From NCBI GenBank assembly GCA_036504735.1, contig DASXUQ010000008.1, positions 1-64,000 of the forward strand: a stretch of 64,000 bases of DNA, in the 5' to 3' direction. The DNA comes from a bacterium. GTDB lineage: Bacteria > Electryoneota > RPQS01. Position numbers and translations under genes: made by a program. This document shows, piece by piece, positions 7,623 through 15,671 of the stretch (its first letter is position 1; every line of letters starts with the position of its first letter). The notes beneath the pieces are model-generated. The model saw nothing but the letters and a program-made list of their open reading frames with translations. It was not told where the DNA came from and searched no databases.

Positions 7623-9995
7623 TCAGGTCAGTTCTACCACCGTGCTGCCGAAATCCATGCTGTCGCGGCCACCGTCATGATAGCTGCGAACCAGCGGGTG
7701 GGTGTTCAAAAAGGTGTGAACCTTGGTGCGCAAGGCGCCGGTGCCTTTGCCGTGAATCAGCGTGACGGTTTTCAGGCGGGCCTCGACGGCAGCGGCGAGG
7801 TAGCTGTCGATTTCGGGAATGGCTTCCTCGCCATATTTGCCGCGCAGATCGAGCTGATCGTTGACATATGCCGTGTCCAGCGTGAAGTCCATCTTCACTC
7901 GCGGCGCGCCGCGTTTGGCCTCGACGGGTGCGGCATAGAGCCGTTTGACGTCCACCGTTAAGCGTGCGCCGCCGATCTCGATATCCACGCGCTTGCCGTT
8001 TTTCTGAATGGCCAGCACTCTGCCGACGCCCTGCAAGTCTTCGATCTCGACGCGGTCGCCGACGCGGACCGTGTCCAGAGGAATGCGCTCGGGCTTTTCG
8101 GGTTCGAGAATCTTTTCGGTTTCGCGCCGTGTCTTCTCGACCTCTTCGCGCACGGTCATAATGGTCTCGCGCGCGGCCTTGACGGTTTCCTTGCTGGCGC
8201 TCTGTTTTTTGATTTCCTTGATGGCTGCATCCATGTCGCGGCCCGCCTTGGCAATCATGGCATCGGCTTCGGCCACGGCGCGGGCTTTGGCTTCGGCCTG
8301 AATCTTTTTAAGCTGGTTGGTGCGTTCCTGATAGAGCTTTTGCAGCGCGCCGTATTCGGTGAGCTTCAGGTCACTCTGCTGCCGCAATTTTTCATAGTCT
8401 TCGATCTTTCGGGACAGTTCGCTGACCAACTGCTCGAGTCCCAGCATTCCCGTGCCGGCAAAGGCGCGCGCGGCCTCAAGCAGGTGGTGCGGGAAACCTA
8501 CGCGCTCGGCAATTTCCAATGCATAACTGCTGCCGGGAAGGCCGGCGCGGAAGGTATAGGTGGGCACCAGGCTGTTCTCATCGAAGGACATGGAACCGTT
8601 TTCGATGCCGTCGGTCTCGTGAGCAAAGGCTTTCAGAGAACCGTGGTGCGTCGTCACCAGCGTAATCGCTTCCTGCTTCACCAGTTCGAGCAGCACCGCC
8701 TGCGCCAGAGCGGCGCCCAAAGCCGGATCGGTAGAAGAGCCGATTTCGTCGATCAAAATAAGTTTGGGCCGGCTCTCGTCTTCGACCATGCGCTTGAGCC
8801 GGGCGACGTGGGCGGTGAAGGTGGAGAGGTCGCTCTCGATGGACTGGGCGTCGCCGATATCGGCGTGGATGCCGGCAAAAAAGGGCAGTTCGCAGCCGGG
8901 AGAGGCGGGAATAAACAGTCCGGCAGCGGCCATCATGCAGAAAAGGCCGACGGTTTTGAGCACTACGGTTTTGCCTCCGGCATTGGGGCCGGAAATGACA
9001 AAGGTGCGCAGCGGCGGCTGCATTTCCATCGTCAGCGGAATAACGTTGCTCTTCAGCCGTTCGAGCAATAGCGGATGACGGCCCCGCAGAATGCGCACCG
9101 CGCCGCGTTCGCTGAAGGCCGCATCGACGCCGTCCCAGCGCAGCGCCAGCCGCGCACGGCCATAATACTCATCCAGATCCGCCATGGCATTCATCACCTG
9201 CCAGAACTCATCGAGGTGGGAATGGACGCGGGAGGTGAGGTCGAGCATGATGCGATGGATTTCGCGCCGCTCTTCGAGTTCGAGCTGCCGGAGGCGGTTG
9301 GAGACTTCGAGGGTTTCCACCGGCTCCATAAACACCGTGGCGCCGGAGGCAGATTGATCGACAATCACGCCCTGCACGCGGTTGCGCATTTCATCTTTGA
9401 CGGGCAGCGCGAGGCGGCCTTCGCGGTAGCTGATGATGGAGTCCTGCAAATAGCCGCGGTCGGCCCACTTCTGCAAGATGCCGTTGAGCTTGCCTTCGAG
9501 AGCCTTGGTTTCGCTGCGGATGGTCTGGCGGATGCGTTTGAGACCGGGTGACGCATCATCCTTGATGGTGCCGTCGGCATCAATCGCGCTCTGAATATCC
9601 TGTGCGAGTTTTTTTAGATCGGCAAGATCGCGGACCATCTCAAAGAGCAGAGGAGAGGTCTGGCGGCGCGCACCCAGGAAGGCTTTGACCGCCACGGATA
9701 CGGCGGCACATTCGGCAACCCGCAGCAGCGATTCCGGATCGAGCGCCGCGCCGGAAATGGAAGCCGCGCGCAGTTCCTCGCGGATGTCGGTGAGGCCGAA
9801 GATGGGGAACTCGGTGGCGGAGAGAATGGTGACCATTTGCCCGGTGCGCATCAGGCACAATTCGGCATCGCCGACGTCAGAAAACGGCAGGAGCGCCGCC
9901 AGCCGGTCGCTCCCCAGCGCCGACGCGCAGAGCCCCGCCGCAATCTTGCGCACGCGGTCAAATTCGAGAGTATGGAGGGTTTCTTCGAAAATCAT
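7623..9995 (-). CDS. mutS2: Endonuclease MutS2
   Basis: This is a complete 790-residue MutS2, which binds branched or stalled nucleic acids and also acts in ribosome rescue in some bacteria. The N-terminal FDRVR segment and MutS-like core lead to a Walker A motif (GPNAGGKT, about residues 336-343) and Walker B (LILIDEIGSSTDP). A long coiled region follows (about 510-640, rich in E, K and R). The C terminus is an Smr nuclease domain with LDLRGKYGEEA and HGKGTGALR. MutS mismatch-recognition domains are absent, as expected for MutS2. It follows cvpA by 104 bases and is probably cotranscribed with it. Confidence 0.96.
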   Translation of the reverse strand: MIFEETLHTLEFDRVRKIAAGLCASALGSDRLAALLPFSDVGDAELCLMRTGQMVTILSATEFPIFGLTDIREELRAASISGAALDPESLLRVAECAAVSVAVKAFLGARRQTSPLLFEMVRDLADLKKLAQDIQSAIDADGTIKDDASPGLKRIRQTIRSETKALEGKLNGILQKWADRGYLQDSIISYREGRLALPVKDEMRNRVQGVIVDQSASGATVFMEPVETLEVSNRLRQLELEERREIHRIMLDLTSRVHSHLDEFWQVMNAMADLDEYYGRARLALRWDGVDAAFSERGAVRILRGRHPLLLERLKSNVIPLTMEMQPPLRTFVISGPNAGGKTVVLKTVGLFCMMAAAGLFIPASPGCELPFFAGIHADIGDAQSIESDLSTFTAHVARLKRMVEDESRPKLILIDEIGSSTDPALGAALAQAVLLELVKQEAITLVTTHHGSLKAFAHETDGIENGSMSFDENSLVPTYTFRAGLPGSSYALEIAERVGFPHHLLEAARAFAGTGMLGLEQLVSELSRKIEDYEKLRQQSDLKLTEYGALQKLYQERTNQLKKIQAEAKARAVAEADAMIAKAGRDMDAAIKEIKKQSASKETVKAARETIMTVREEVEKTRRETEKILEPEKPERIPLDTVRVGDRVEIEDLQGVGRVLAIQKNGKRVDIEIGGARLTVDVKRLYAAPVEAKRGAPRVKMDFTLDTAYVNDQLDLRGKYGEEAIPEIDSYLAAAVEARLKTVTLIHGKGTGALRTKVHTFLNTHPLVRSYHDGGRDSMDFGSTVVELT

Positions 9996-10018
9996 TTATT
10001 GCAGGAAAAAGGATTGTC

Positions 10019-10040
10019 GGGCGGCCACAGGCGGCCGCCC
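10019..10040. repeat. Palindromic GC-rich repeat between cvpA and mutS2
   Basis: GGGCGGCC (10019-10026) pairs with GGCCGCCC (10033-10040) across a six-base loop and is followed by CCTACAG. It looks like a REP-type element. It falls inside the cvpA-mutS2 transcript and may form an RNA hairpin. Confidence 0.55.
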
Positions 10041-10099
10041 CTACAGTTATGAAGGTGCGATCTGTCTTCTTTTCGAGTTTCTAATTTCTAATTTCGCCT

Positions 10100-10597
10100 T
10101 CAGACCCACTGTTTTTTGCTGGGGGATTCCCAGCGCATGACGTTGCTGACGGTCTCTTTGCCCCACTGGATGAGGTGGGAGTGCCAGATGAATTCGCGGA
10201 CCTGGCCGCCTTCACCGACCCACTCAATCGAGGCCACCAGCAGCCCGATCAGCACCGCGCCCTTCAGCGCGCCGCCGGCAATGCCCAGCAGATTGTCCAC
10301 CCAGCCGAAAGGCGTGCGGGCAAGGGCTTCATGCAGGCGGTGACCGATGGCGGCAAAACCAAGGTAGATCACCATGAAGAAGAACAGGAACACCAGGCCG
10401 CCGATCCAGGGCCGCTGCCAACCGGGCGAAGAAATGCGCAGCACAAGGTCCATCAGCTCAACATGATAGGCATAGGTGAGCGCAAAACCCAGCAGCAGAC
10501 CGAGGACAATAAACAGCTCCCAGACCACACCGTGGCGGATTCCGGAAATGGCAAAAACCAGCAGAACGGTCAGGACGACCAGATCAGGAAGAGTCAT
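10100..10597 (-). CDS. CvpA family membrane protein
   Basis: The 165-residue protein has the CvpA/colicin V production pattern: four membrane helices beginning LPDLVVLTVLLVFAISGIRHGVVWELFIVLGLLLGFALTY, then GGLVFLFFFMVIYLGFAAIGHRLHEA, a central GWVDNLLGIAGGALKGAVLIGLLVASI and an amphipathic tail. The start at 10597 is chosen because the first transmembrane segment begins there; the upstream extension is unlike the family. CvpA proteins sit in the inner membrane and affect envelope integrity. It precedes mutS2, a pairing seen in many bacteria. A promoter is proposed at 10651-10679. Confidence 0.88.
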   Translation of the reverse strand: MTLPDLVVLTVLLVFAISGIRHGVVWELFIVLGLLLGFALTYAYHVELMDLVLRISSPGWQRPWIGGLVFLFFFMVIYLGFAAIGHRLHEALARTPFGWVDNLLGIAGGALKGAVLIGLLVASIEWVGEGGQVREFIWHSHLIQWGKETVSNVMRWESPSKKQWV

Positions 10598-10650
10598 GGC
10601 AAAAATTCTCTTATGTGAGCGGGCTTCACCGTCCGCAGTAATTGTCCTAC

Positions 10651-10679
10651 AAAATACGGATCGCACGGGGATATAGCAA
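10651..10679 (-). promoter_or_regulatory. Putative sigma-70 promoter of cvpA-mutS2
   Basis: Read leftward, TTGCTA (10674-10679) and TATTTT (10651-10656) are separated by 17 bases. The match is moderate. It would give a leader of about 50 bases. Confidence 0.5.
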
Positions 10680-10770
10680 GTGCATGCCGCCCCGGTCGAG
10701 TTCCCATCACCCTAAGCCGGGCACGTGATGACCCTCTGCGGATTATTTTTGCGGTACCGGGATGATTATG

Positions 10771-10808
10771 CAAAGAAAACCGCCTGAACCTCACAGAGGG
10801 ACAGGCGG
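10771..10808 (-). terminator. Terminator of rpsU
   Basis: CCGCCTG (10780-10786) pairs with CAGGCGG (10802-10808), followed leftward by GTTTTCTTTG. It lies 28 bases beyond the rpsU stop. Confidence 0.8.
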
Positions 10809-10835
10809 CAGATAGAGCGACGAACAAAAGTCGGC

Positions 10836-11033
10836 TTATCGGTTCTCCAAGTAGCGCATCTTGCGCATCTTGCGGTGGGCGGCATTCTCTTCGCGCTTGC
10901 GGATTTCGCACGGTTTTTCGTAGCGCTGCCGTCTGCGGATTTCGGCCATCAGGCCGCTTTTCTCGCAGCTCTTCGTGAAGCGGCGGAACGCCCGGTCGAA
11001 GGGTTCGCCTTCGCGAACTTTGACGAATGGCAA
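10836..11033 (-). CDS. rpsU: 30S ribosomal protein S21, TTG start
   Basis: The 65-residue product is ribosomal protein S21: [48 protein letters not shown], with a basic C terminus. S21 joins the 30S platform and helps initiation. The start is set at the TTG at 11033 because AAAGGAGGT lies seven bases upstream and the protein then begins MPFVKVRE as in the family; the ATG at 11117 would add 28 unrelated residues and precede the ribosome binding site. A strong promoter (11089-11117) ends about 56 bases upstream of that start, which also rules out the longer reading. Confidence 0.95.
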   Translation of the reverse strand: MPFVKVREGEPFDRAFRRFTKSCEKSGLMAEIRRRQRYEKPCEIRKREENAAHRKMRKMRYLENR

Positions 11034-11088
11034 AGTGAGTACACCTCCTTTCAAGCCGTTTTGAGATACAGAATCCTTAAAGCTTACA

Positions 11089-11117
11089 AATATAAGCAGA
11101 AATTCAGCCAGAGTCAA
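11089..11117 (-). promoter_or_regulatory. Strong sigma-70 promoter of rpsU
   Basis: Read leftward, TTGACT (11112-11117) and TATATT (11089-11094) are separated by exactly 17 bases. The predicted leader is about 50 bases and contains the strong AAAGGAGGT site before the TTG start. Confidence 0.8.
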
Positions 11118-11338
11118 GGGTCGCGATGATCAAAAGGTATTGATAAACAAATATTTGTGAAAACAGGTCTTCATGCCTCTCTGAGTTGACGCCAAAATAT
11201 TTGATCAAGATAAGTTAATCTATACGAACGTATCCACAATCGGAACCTCCTCCGATCAAGAGCGTGTAAGCCCATACAAGACCTGCTCGTCAATTTGCCT
11301 TATCTTTTTTATTGAGAATAATCTTAGAGGACACAATC
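11118..11338. other. Divergent intergenic region between rpsU and sod
   Basis: The 305-base gap between the two start codons is AT-rich. Besides the leftward rpsU promoter, a weaker rightward candidate for sod is TTGACG (11186-11191) with GATAAG (11109-11114 offset by 11100, that is 11209-11214) after 17 bases. No small gene or known riboswitch is seen. Confidence 0.4.
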
Positions 11339-11956
11339 ATGCAGTTCACGCCCCAGAATTTCCGGCCCACCATTTTTGAGCTTGATGGCATCTCCCGTAA
11401 GACCGTTGACGAGCATCTGAAGCTATACCACGGCTATGTGGCCAAGACGAACGAGATCCTCGAGAAGCTGACCAAAGTGGATCTGTCCACAGCCAATCAG
11501 GTGTTCAGCGATGCGCGTTCGCTGAAAGTGGAACTGAGCTTTGCCGTGGGCGGCATGCGTAATCATGAAATTTATTTCTCCCATCTGAAGAAGGGGGCGG
11601 GCACTCCGCCGCGCGAACTGGCGCAGCAGATTGACAAGGACTTCGGTGGGTTCGACAATTACCTGAAGGACCTCAAGGCTTCGGGCTTGGCGGGGCGTGG
11701 CTGGGCATGGACGGCATGGTGGCCCGAGGCACAGCGGCTGATTAACTGGGTGGGTGACAGCCAGAACACGTATCTGGGATGGAATCTGCAGCCGATCCTG
11801 GCGCTGGATGTCTATGAGCATGCCTATCTGCTGGACTTCGGCGTGAACCGCGGCGCATACATCGACACCTTTGTCCGCAACCTTGACTGGGAAGTGATCG
11901 CCGAGACCTATGATCGCGTGCGCACCATGACCGAGCAGGAAGTGGCTCACAAGTAG
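11339..11956 (+). CDS. Superoxide dismutase (Fe/Mn family)
   Basis: The 205-residue protein is an iron/manganese superoxide dismutase, converting superoxide to oxygen and hydrogen peroxide. Family landmarks are EHLKLYHGYV (metal-ligand His), VGGMRNHEIYFSHL (second His region), AGRGWAWTAW, and LALDVYEHAYLLDFG, which holds the Asp and last His ligands. Iron or manganese use cannot be decided from sequence. There is no signal peptide, so it is cytoplasmic. The start at 11339 follows AGAGG at a suitable distance; an upstream ATG in frame lacks conserved sequence. It is monocistronic with a terminator at 12131-12175. Confidence 0.93.
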   Translation: MQFTPQNFRPTIFELDGISRKTVDEHLKLYHGYVAKTNEILEKLTKVDLSTANQVFSDARSLKVELSFAVGGMRNHEIYFSHLKKGAGTPPRELAQQIDKDFGGFDNYLKDLKASGLAGRGWAWTAWWPEAQRLINWVGDSQNTYLGWNLQPILALDVYEHAYLLDFGVNRGAYIDTFVRNLDWEVIAETYDRVRTMTEQEVAHK

Positions 11957-12130
11957 CGGTTTGCCGTGACCAGTCTCGCCGGCCTTCATCAAATGATGTT
12001 AAAGGATTCCGGATGAGCGGCCACGGCGTATTTCCAAAAACGCGTCTCATGCGCGTTGACAGGAAAGGCGGCATCGGCGGGGTGCCGCTTTTCTTTTGTT
12101 TGTTGCTGGCCTGGCGCGAATCTGCGAAAC

Positions 12131-12175
12131 GTGAACAGGCTCCCCTGTAGAGAGGAGCCTGTTCACGTTTTTGTT
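12131..12175 (+). terminator. Terminator of sod
   Basis: GTGAACAGGCTCC (12131-12143) and GGAGCCTGTTCAC (12154-12166) are exact complements, followed by GTTTTTGTT. Confidence 0.9.
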
Positions 12176-12186
12176 ATTGGCCGGCG

Positions 12187-12230
12187 GGCGGATCTCAGAT
12201 CCGCCTCGCCGACAACCGCCCGGGGCGGTT
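12187..12230 (-). terminator. Paired hairpins after the VWA-protein gene
   Basis: AACCGCC/GGCGGTT (12214-12220 with 12224-12230) overlaps the stop codon. GGCGGATCT/AGATCCGCC (12187-12205) follows. Neither has a clear T-run, so termination is plausible but not certain. Confidence 0.45.
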
Positions 12231-15153
12231 ATTTCATCAACAGCATCTTCTTTTCGGCGGAGAAGCCGTTGACATTCAGCCGATAGAGGTACAGGCCCGA
12301 GGACAGGTGGCTGGCATCAAAGCTGACGACGTGACGGCCACTGGTCAGGGTGCCGTTGATCACCGATGCCACTTCCTGACCCATCAGGTTGTACACCTTC
12401 AGGCTCACAAAACCGTTGTCCACCAGATCCAGAGCAATGCTGGTCGTCGGATTGAACGGGTTCGGGTAGTTCTGGTGCAACGCATATTCGGTGATGGTTG
12501 CGGCCTCGGTATTGGGCGTCGCCGAGGCGATCCAGCCCAGCGGATGCATAGAGCCGTCGGCTTCATGAGCAAACAGGCGATAGCCGTACAACGTGCCTGT
12601 GACAACGTCGGCATCACGATGGGTGTAGGTGTGACCGGCGACGTTATCGCCGAGACCTTCGATGCGGGCGATAGTGGTCCAGCGGCCATCGGCACCCTGG
12701 CGGTTCAGGTCATAGCCGGTGATGCTGCGTTCCGAGGCGGTGACCCACGTTACATCCACACAGTTGGCATTGCCGACGGCGGTGAAGCTGGACAGCTCCA
12801 CGGGCAGAATCTGATCGCAATCCGGCAACACGAGGAAGCCCTCACAATGATTCCCGCCATCGAAGTTGTTATTGATCGCGTCTACGATGCCGTTGAGATC
12901 GGAAAGCGAAATTCCGGCAGGCAGAGCGCCGATGTTGCCTCCGAGAACCTGACTCGCGAGAGTGAAAATGTCATTGACGGTCCATCCGGCAAAGGGCCCT
13001 GTGGGGCTATGAATACCTCTCGGGACAACCAAATCGCCTAATCCGGGGCAGAAGCAGAGCACTGCGGCGTTGGAGAAGGCGAGATTAATGGCCAGAGTCA
13101 CGACCTGTCCACCGAAGACGTGCGCTTCGGTCGACGTAGGATCGACATGATTGGAGGTCAGGACGTGGGGAGAACCGCCCGCAGGCAGATACGCCTGGAC
13201 CGCGTCGGCTGACGTGAAGTGGATGGTAAAGCCGCCGCCTACCGTCAGACCGGATGGGAAGACCGCCACGAAGTTGGAATCCAAAATGCAACCGGGGTTG
13301 CCGCAGAGACCATGGTGATCATGCTCACCGCCGTCGCGCTCGCCATCCGGATGGCAATGGTGGCCCCAGCCACCCTGTGTTTCGGTGCGGTAACAGCCGG
13401 GAGGAATTTCGCAGGGATCTTCGATGTGGCAGGTGCAACCGCTGACCTGACAGGCCGGAGCATTGAAGCAGAGATCCACGAAGGCCGGAGGACAGGCCGC
13501 CGAGGTCAAATCGGCATGGAAGCAGATAGCGCCACCTGCGGGGAGTGCGCTCAGGGCCGCGCTCACCGGAATATTCACCGAAGCTCCAGCAGCCAGATCA
13601 CCGATCGGCACGTTGGCGGGAGTGATGGTTCCGGTTCCACCGGTGCCGGTGCCGGCGCCAATGGCCAGCGTGACGCCCGAGCAGCTCAGGTTGCCTGAGT
13701 TGGTGACGGTAAGAGTAAACAAGGCAGGGTTGGGAGTGATCTGGCCGTTGACGCAGGTGAGCGCCGGCGGCTGTCCGACTACCTGTAAAATGCCCTGACC
13801 GCAATCGGCAACCAGTGCGCCGATGGCCGCACCTGTCCCGTCGCCATTATAGGCGGTCTGACGGAAGGATCCGGATGTGGTGGCAGAATAATCCTGCATG
13901 ATGGGGACGATGATCGGACTGTTCGGCGGAGTTGTGGGCACATACACCGCGGCGATACGGATGCCTGCCGCTTGCGCCGCCAAAGCAACGGCGTGGGCAT
14001 GCACGTCATCGGTGCCGGGAACGAAGGCGTCATCACACCCTCCCGGAGGCGCGTCGGTCACCAGCACGACGATCTTGGTGGCGGTGGGACGGAACACGGA
14101 GGTCCAGTCATTGACGACGCAGGAACTCGTGCCGTTGATCACTTCGAGCAGCGCTTCATCCGAGGCTTCGGGGATGCCGCTTCCTCCAGCCGCCGTGAGG
14201 GCGGCGATGCTGGCTTGCACAGCGGCCTCATTCGTTGTCAACTGCTGATTCACCACCACCTGATCGCCGAAAGTGACCAGACCGAGGCGAACGTCGCAGG
14301 AGAAATAGTTGGCCGTGGTGATGATGTTGGGCAGTTCCGCGACGACGCTGTTGATGGCACCCGTCATGGAGCCGGTGGTGTCAATCACGAACACCAGGTC
14401 CATCGGCCCGCAGATGCACTGCGGCGGGGGAGGTGGGCAGGGCGTATCACAGGTTTCGCCGGGCGCAAAGACTCCGCTTAAGGCCTCACAACTGATATTT
14501 GTCGTCGTGGCACACAGCAGATTGTTGTTGTAGCAGCAGCGGCCATTGATCACTTCGACGATGTTGAGCGCATAGTCGCCGGCCTCGGAGGCAAAACCAT
14601 CCACGACGATGTAGTAGGTGGTGCCGGCGGTCAGCGTGACGTTGTCCACTTCCGACTGAACGCCGCAGAAGTCATCGTTGCAGGCAATGGGCGATCCCGC
14701 ACAGCTTCCTTCAAAAATGTAAAGGCCCGTGTCGTACGATGAGCCGCACAGACTGACGTTGACGACTTGAGCCGTAGCGGGCGTGTAGGCATACACCACA
14801 TCCGGCGCACCGCTGCCGACGCAACCACCGTCATAATCGTTGGCAAAACCGACAGTCGTGCCGGTATCGGAATAGGGAAGCGAGGAAATGAGCGTGGCGG
14901 AGGCGCAATCCTCACCGCCCTGATCGAGATGCGCCCCGGCGCGATGCGCTGGGGCGGGTGAAACGAGAGCGTTGTAACTGTGCCAGAGCGCTGCATCGTA
15001 GTGGCCTTCTGCTTTCAGTTTTTCGATGCGGGTTTTCAATTCGGCGATCTGATTTTGATTTGCGGTCAGGCTTCCCTGCGGCAGCGGATTGGCGGCATAC
15101 AGCAAAGAGGCCATTCCAAGACACAATAGACAGATAAGAGCAATCCTGTTCAT
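12229..15153 (-). CDS. VWA-domain surface protein with T9SS sorting domain
   Basis: This is a 974-residue secreted protein. After a signal peptide (MNRIALICLLCLGMASLLYA) comes a PPC-like domain (CASATLISSLPYSDTGTT ... CNDDFC ... YYIVVDGF). A von Willebrand A domain follows, with an intact metal-ion adhesion motif (DLVFVIDTTGSMTGAINSV, later VVLVTDAPPGG). A DUF11/CARDB-like segment (PALFTLTVTNSGNLSCSG), Cys- and His-rich linkers (CTCHIEDPCEIPPGC; HHCHPDGERDGGEHDHHG), a fibronectin-like domain and the tail LHQNYPNPFNPTTSI ... KKMLLMK complete it. The start at 15153 has GAGGAGA upstream. An adhesion or matrix-binding role at the cell surface is inferred. Confidence 0.9.
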   Translation of the reverse strand: MNRIALICLLCLGMASLLYAANPLPQGSLTANQNQIAELKTRIEKLKAEGHYDAALWHSYNALVSPAPAHRAGAHLDQGGEDCASATLISSLPYSDTGTTVGFANDYDGGCVGSGAPDVVYAYTPATAQVVNVSLCGSSYDTGLYIFEGSCAGSPIACNDDFCGVQSEVDNVTLTAGTTYYIVVDGFASEAGDYALNIVEVINGRCCYNNNLLCATTTNISCEALSGVFAPGETCDTPCPPPPPQCICGPMDLVFVIDTTGSMTGAINSVVAELPNIITTANYFSCDVRLGLVTFGDQVVVNQQLTTNEAAVQASIAALTAAGGSGIPEASDEALLEVINGTSSCVVNDWTSVFRPTATKIVVLVTDAPPGGCDDAFVPGTDDVHAHAVALAAQAAGIRIAAVYVPTTPPNSPIIVPIMQDYSATTSGSFRQTAYNGDGTGAAIGALVADCGQGILQVVGQPPALTCVNGQITPNPALFTLTVTNSGNLSCSGVTLAIGAGTGTGGTGTITPANVPIGDLAAGASVNIPVSAALSALPAGGAICFHADLTSAACPPAFVDLCFNAPACQVSGCTCHIEDPCEIPPGCYRTETQGGWGHHCHPDGERDGGEHDHHGLCGNPGCILDSNFVAVFPSGLTVGGGFTIHFTSADAVQAYLPAGGSPHVLTSNHVDPTSTEAHVFGGQVVTLAINLAFSNAAVLCFCPGLGDLVVPRGIHSPTGPFAGWTVNDIFTLASQVLGGNIGALPAGISLSDLNGIVDAINNNFDGGNHCEGFLVLPDCDQILPVELSSFTAVGNANCVDVTWVTASERSITGYDLNRQGADGRWTTIARIEGLGDNVAGHTYTHRDADVVTGTLYGYRLFAHEADGSMHPLGWIASATPNTEAATITEYALHQNYPNPFNPTTSIALDLVDNGFVSLKVYNLMGQEVASVINGTLTSGRHVVSFDASHLSSGLYLYRLNVNGFSAEKKMLLMK

Positions 15154-15671
15154 CTTTCTCTCCTCGATAATGGGGTACTCTAAACAGACGTAATAGGGAC
15201 TACGGCCAGAAGAAATTTTGTGCTGGGATATGCAGACGGCTCGGACGGAAACATCAGCAGTGCAGAAAGCGGGTGCGACGCACGATAGAAGTGATGTGGA
15301 GAAAATATAGAGAGTCCGGAACATCAAGTCAAGACAAATATCCATAAACGTATGACTAATGATGATAATGATAGGAATGGCCCGCAGTGTTTCACCGGAA
15401 TTTTGCGTTATGCTTGCCCGGGAGCCTTTGACCCGAGCAAACCTTTGCTAACCACTCCTTCATTTGCTCGTGGCAAGTGGAGAGGATTGGGCGAAAGAGT
15501 AAGTCAACGCGGGCCGTTTGTGTTCCATAGAACAATATGGAACAAATCTTCAAGCGTATGCCTCTCACAGTAAGCGGACCTGATAATTTGTGCCCAATGT
15601 GCCCGCGAATGTCTGTCGGAGGATCGCTCCATCCTTGCAATTATGATCTGCCTTTTGTATTATTTAAAGTT
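15154..15671. other. Divergent intergenic region (518 bases)
   Basis: This separates two divergent envelope genes. It holds the leftward promoter at 15304-15332 and a leader of about 145 bases. Rightward open frames here are short, use unlike codons and lack ribosome binding sites. Nothing else was recognised. Confidence 0.5.
15304..15332 (-). promoter_or_regulatory. Strong sigma-70 promoter of the VWA-protein gene
   Basis: Read leftward, TTGACT (15327-15332) and TATATT (15304-15309) are separated by exactly 17 bases, the same arrangement as the rpsU promoter. Confidence 0.8.
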
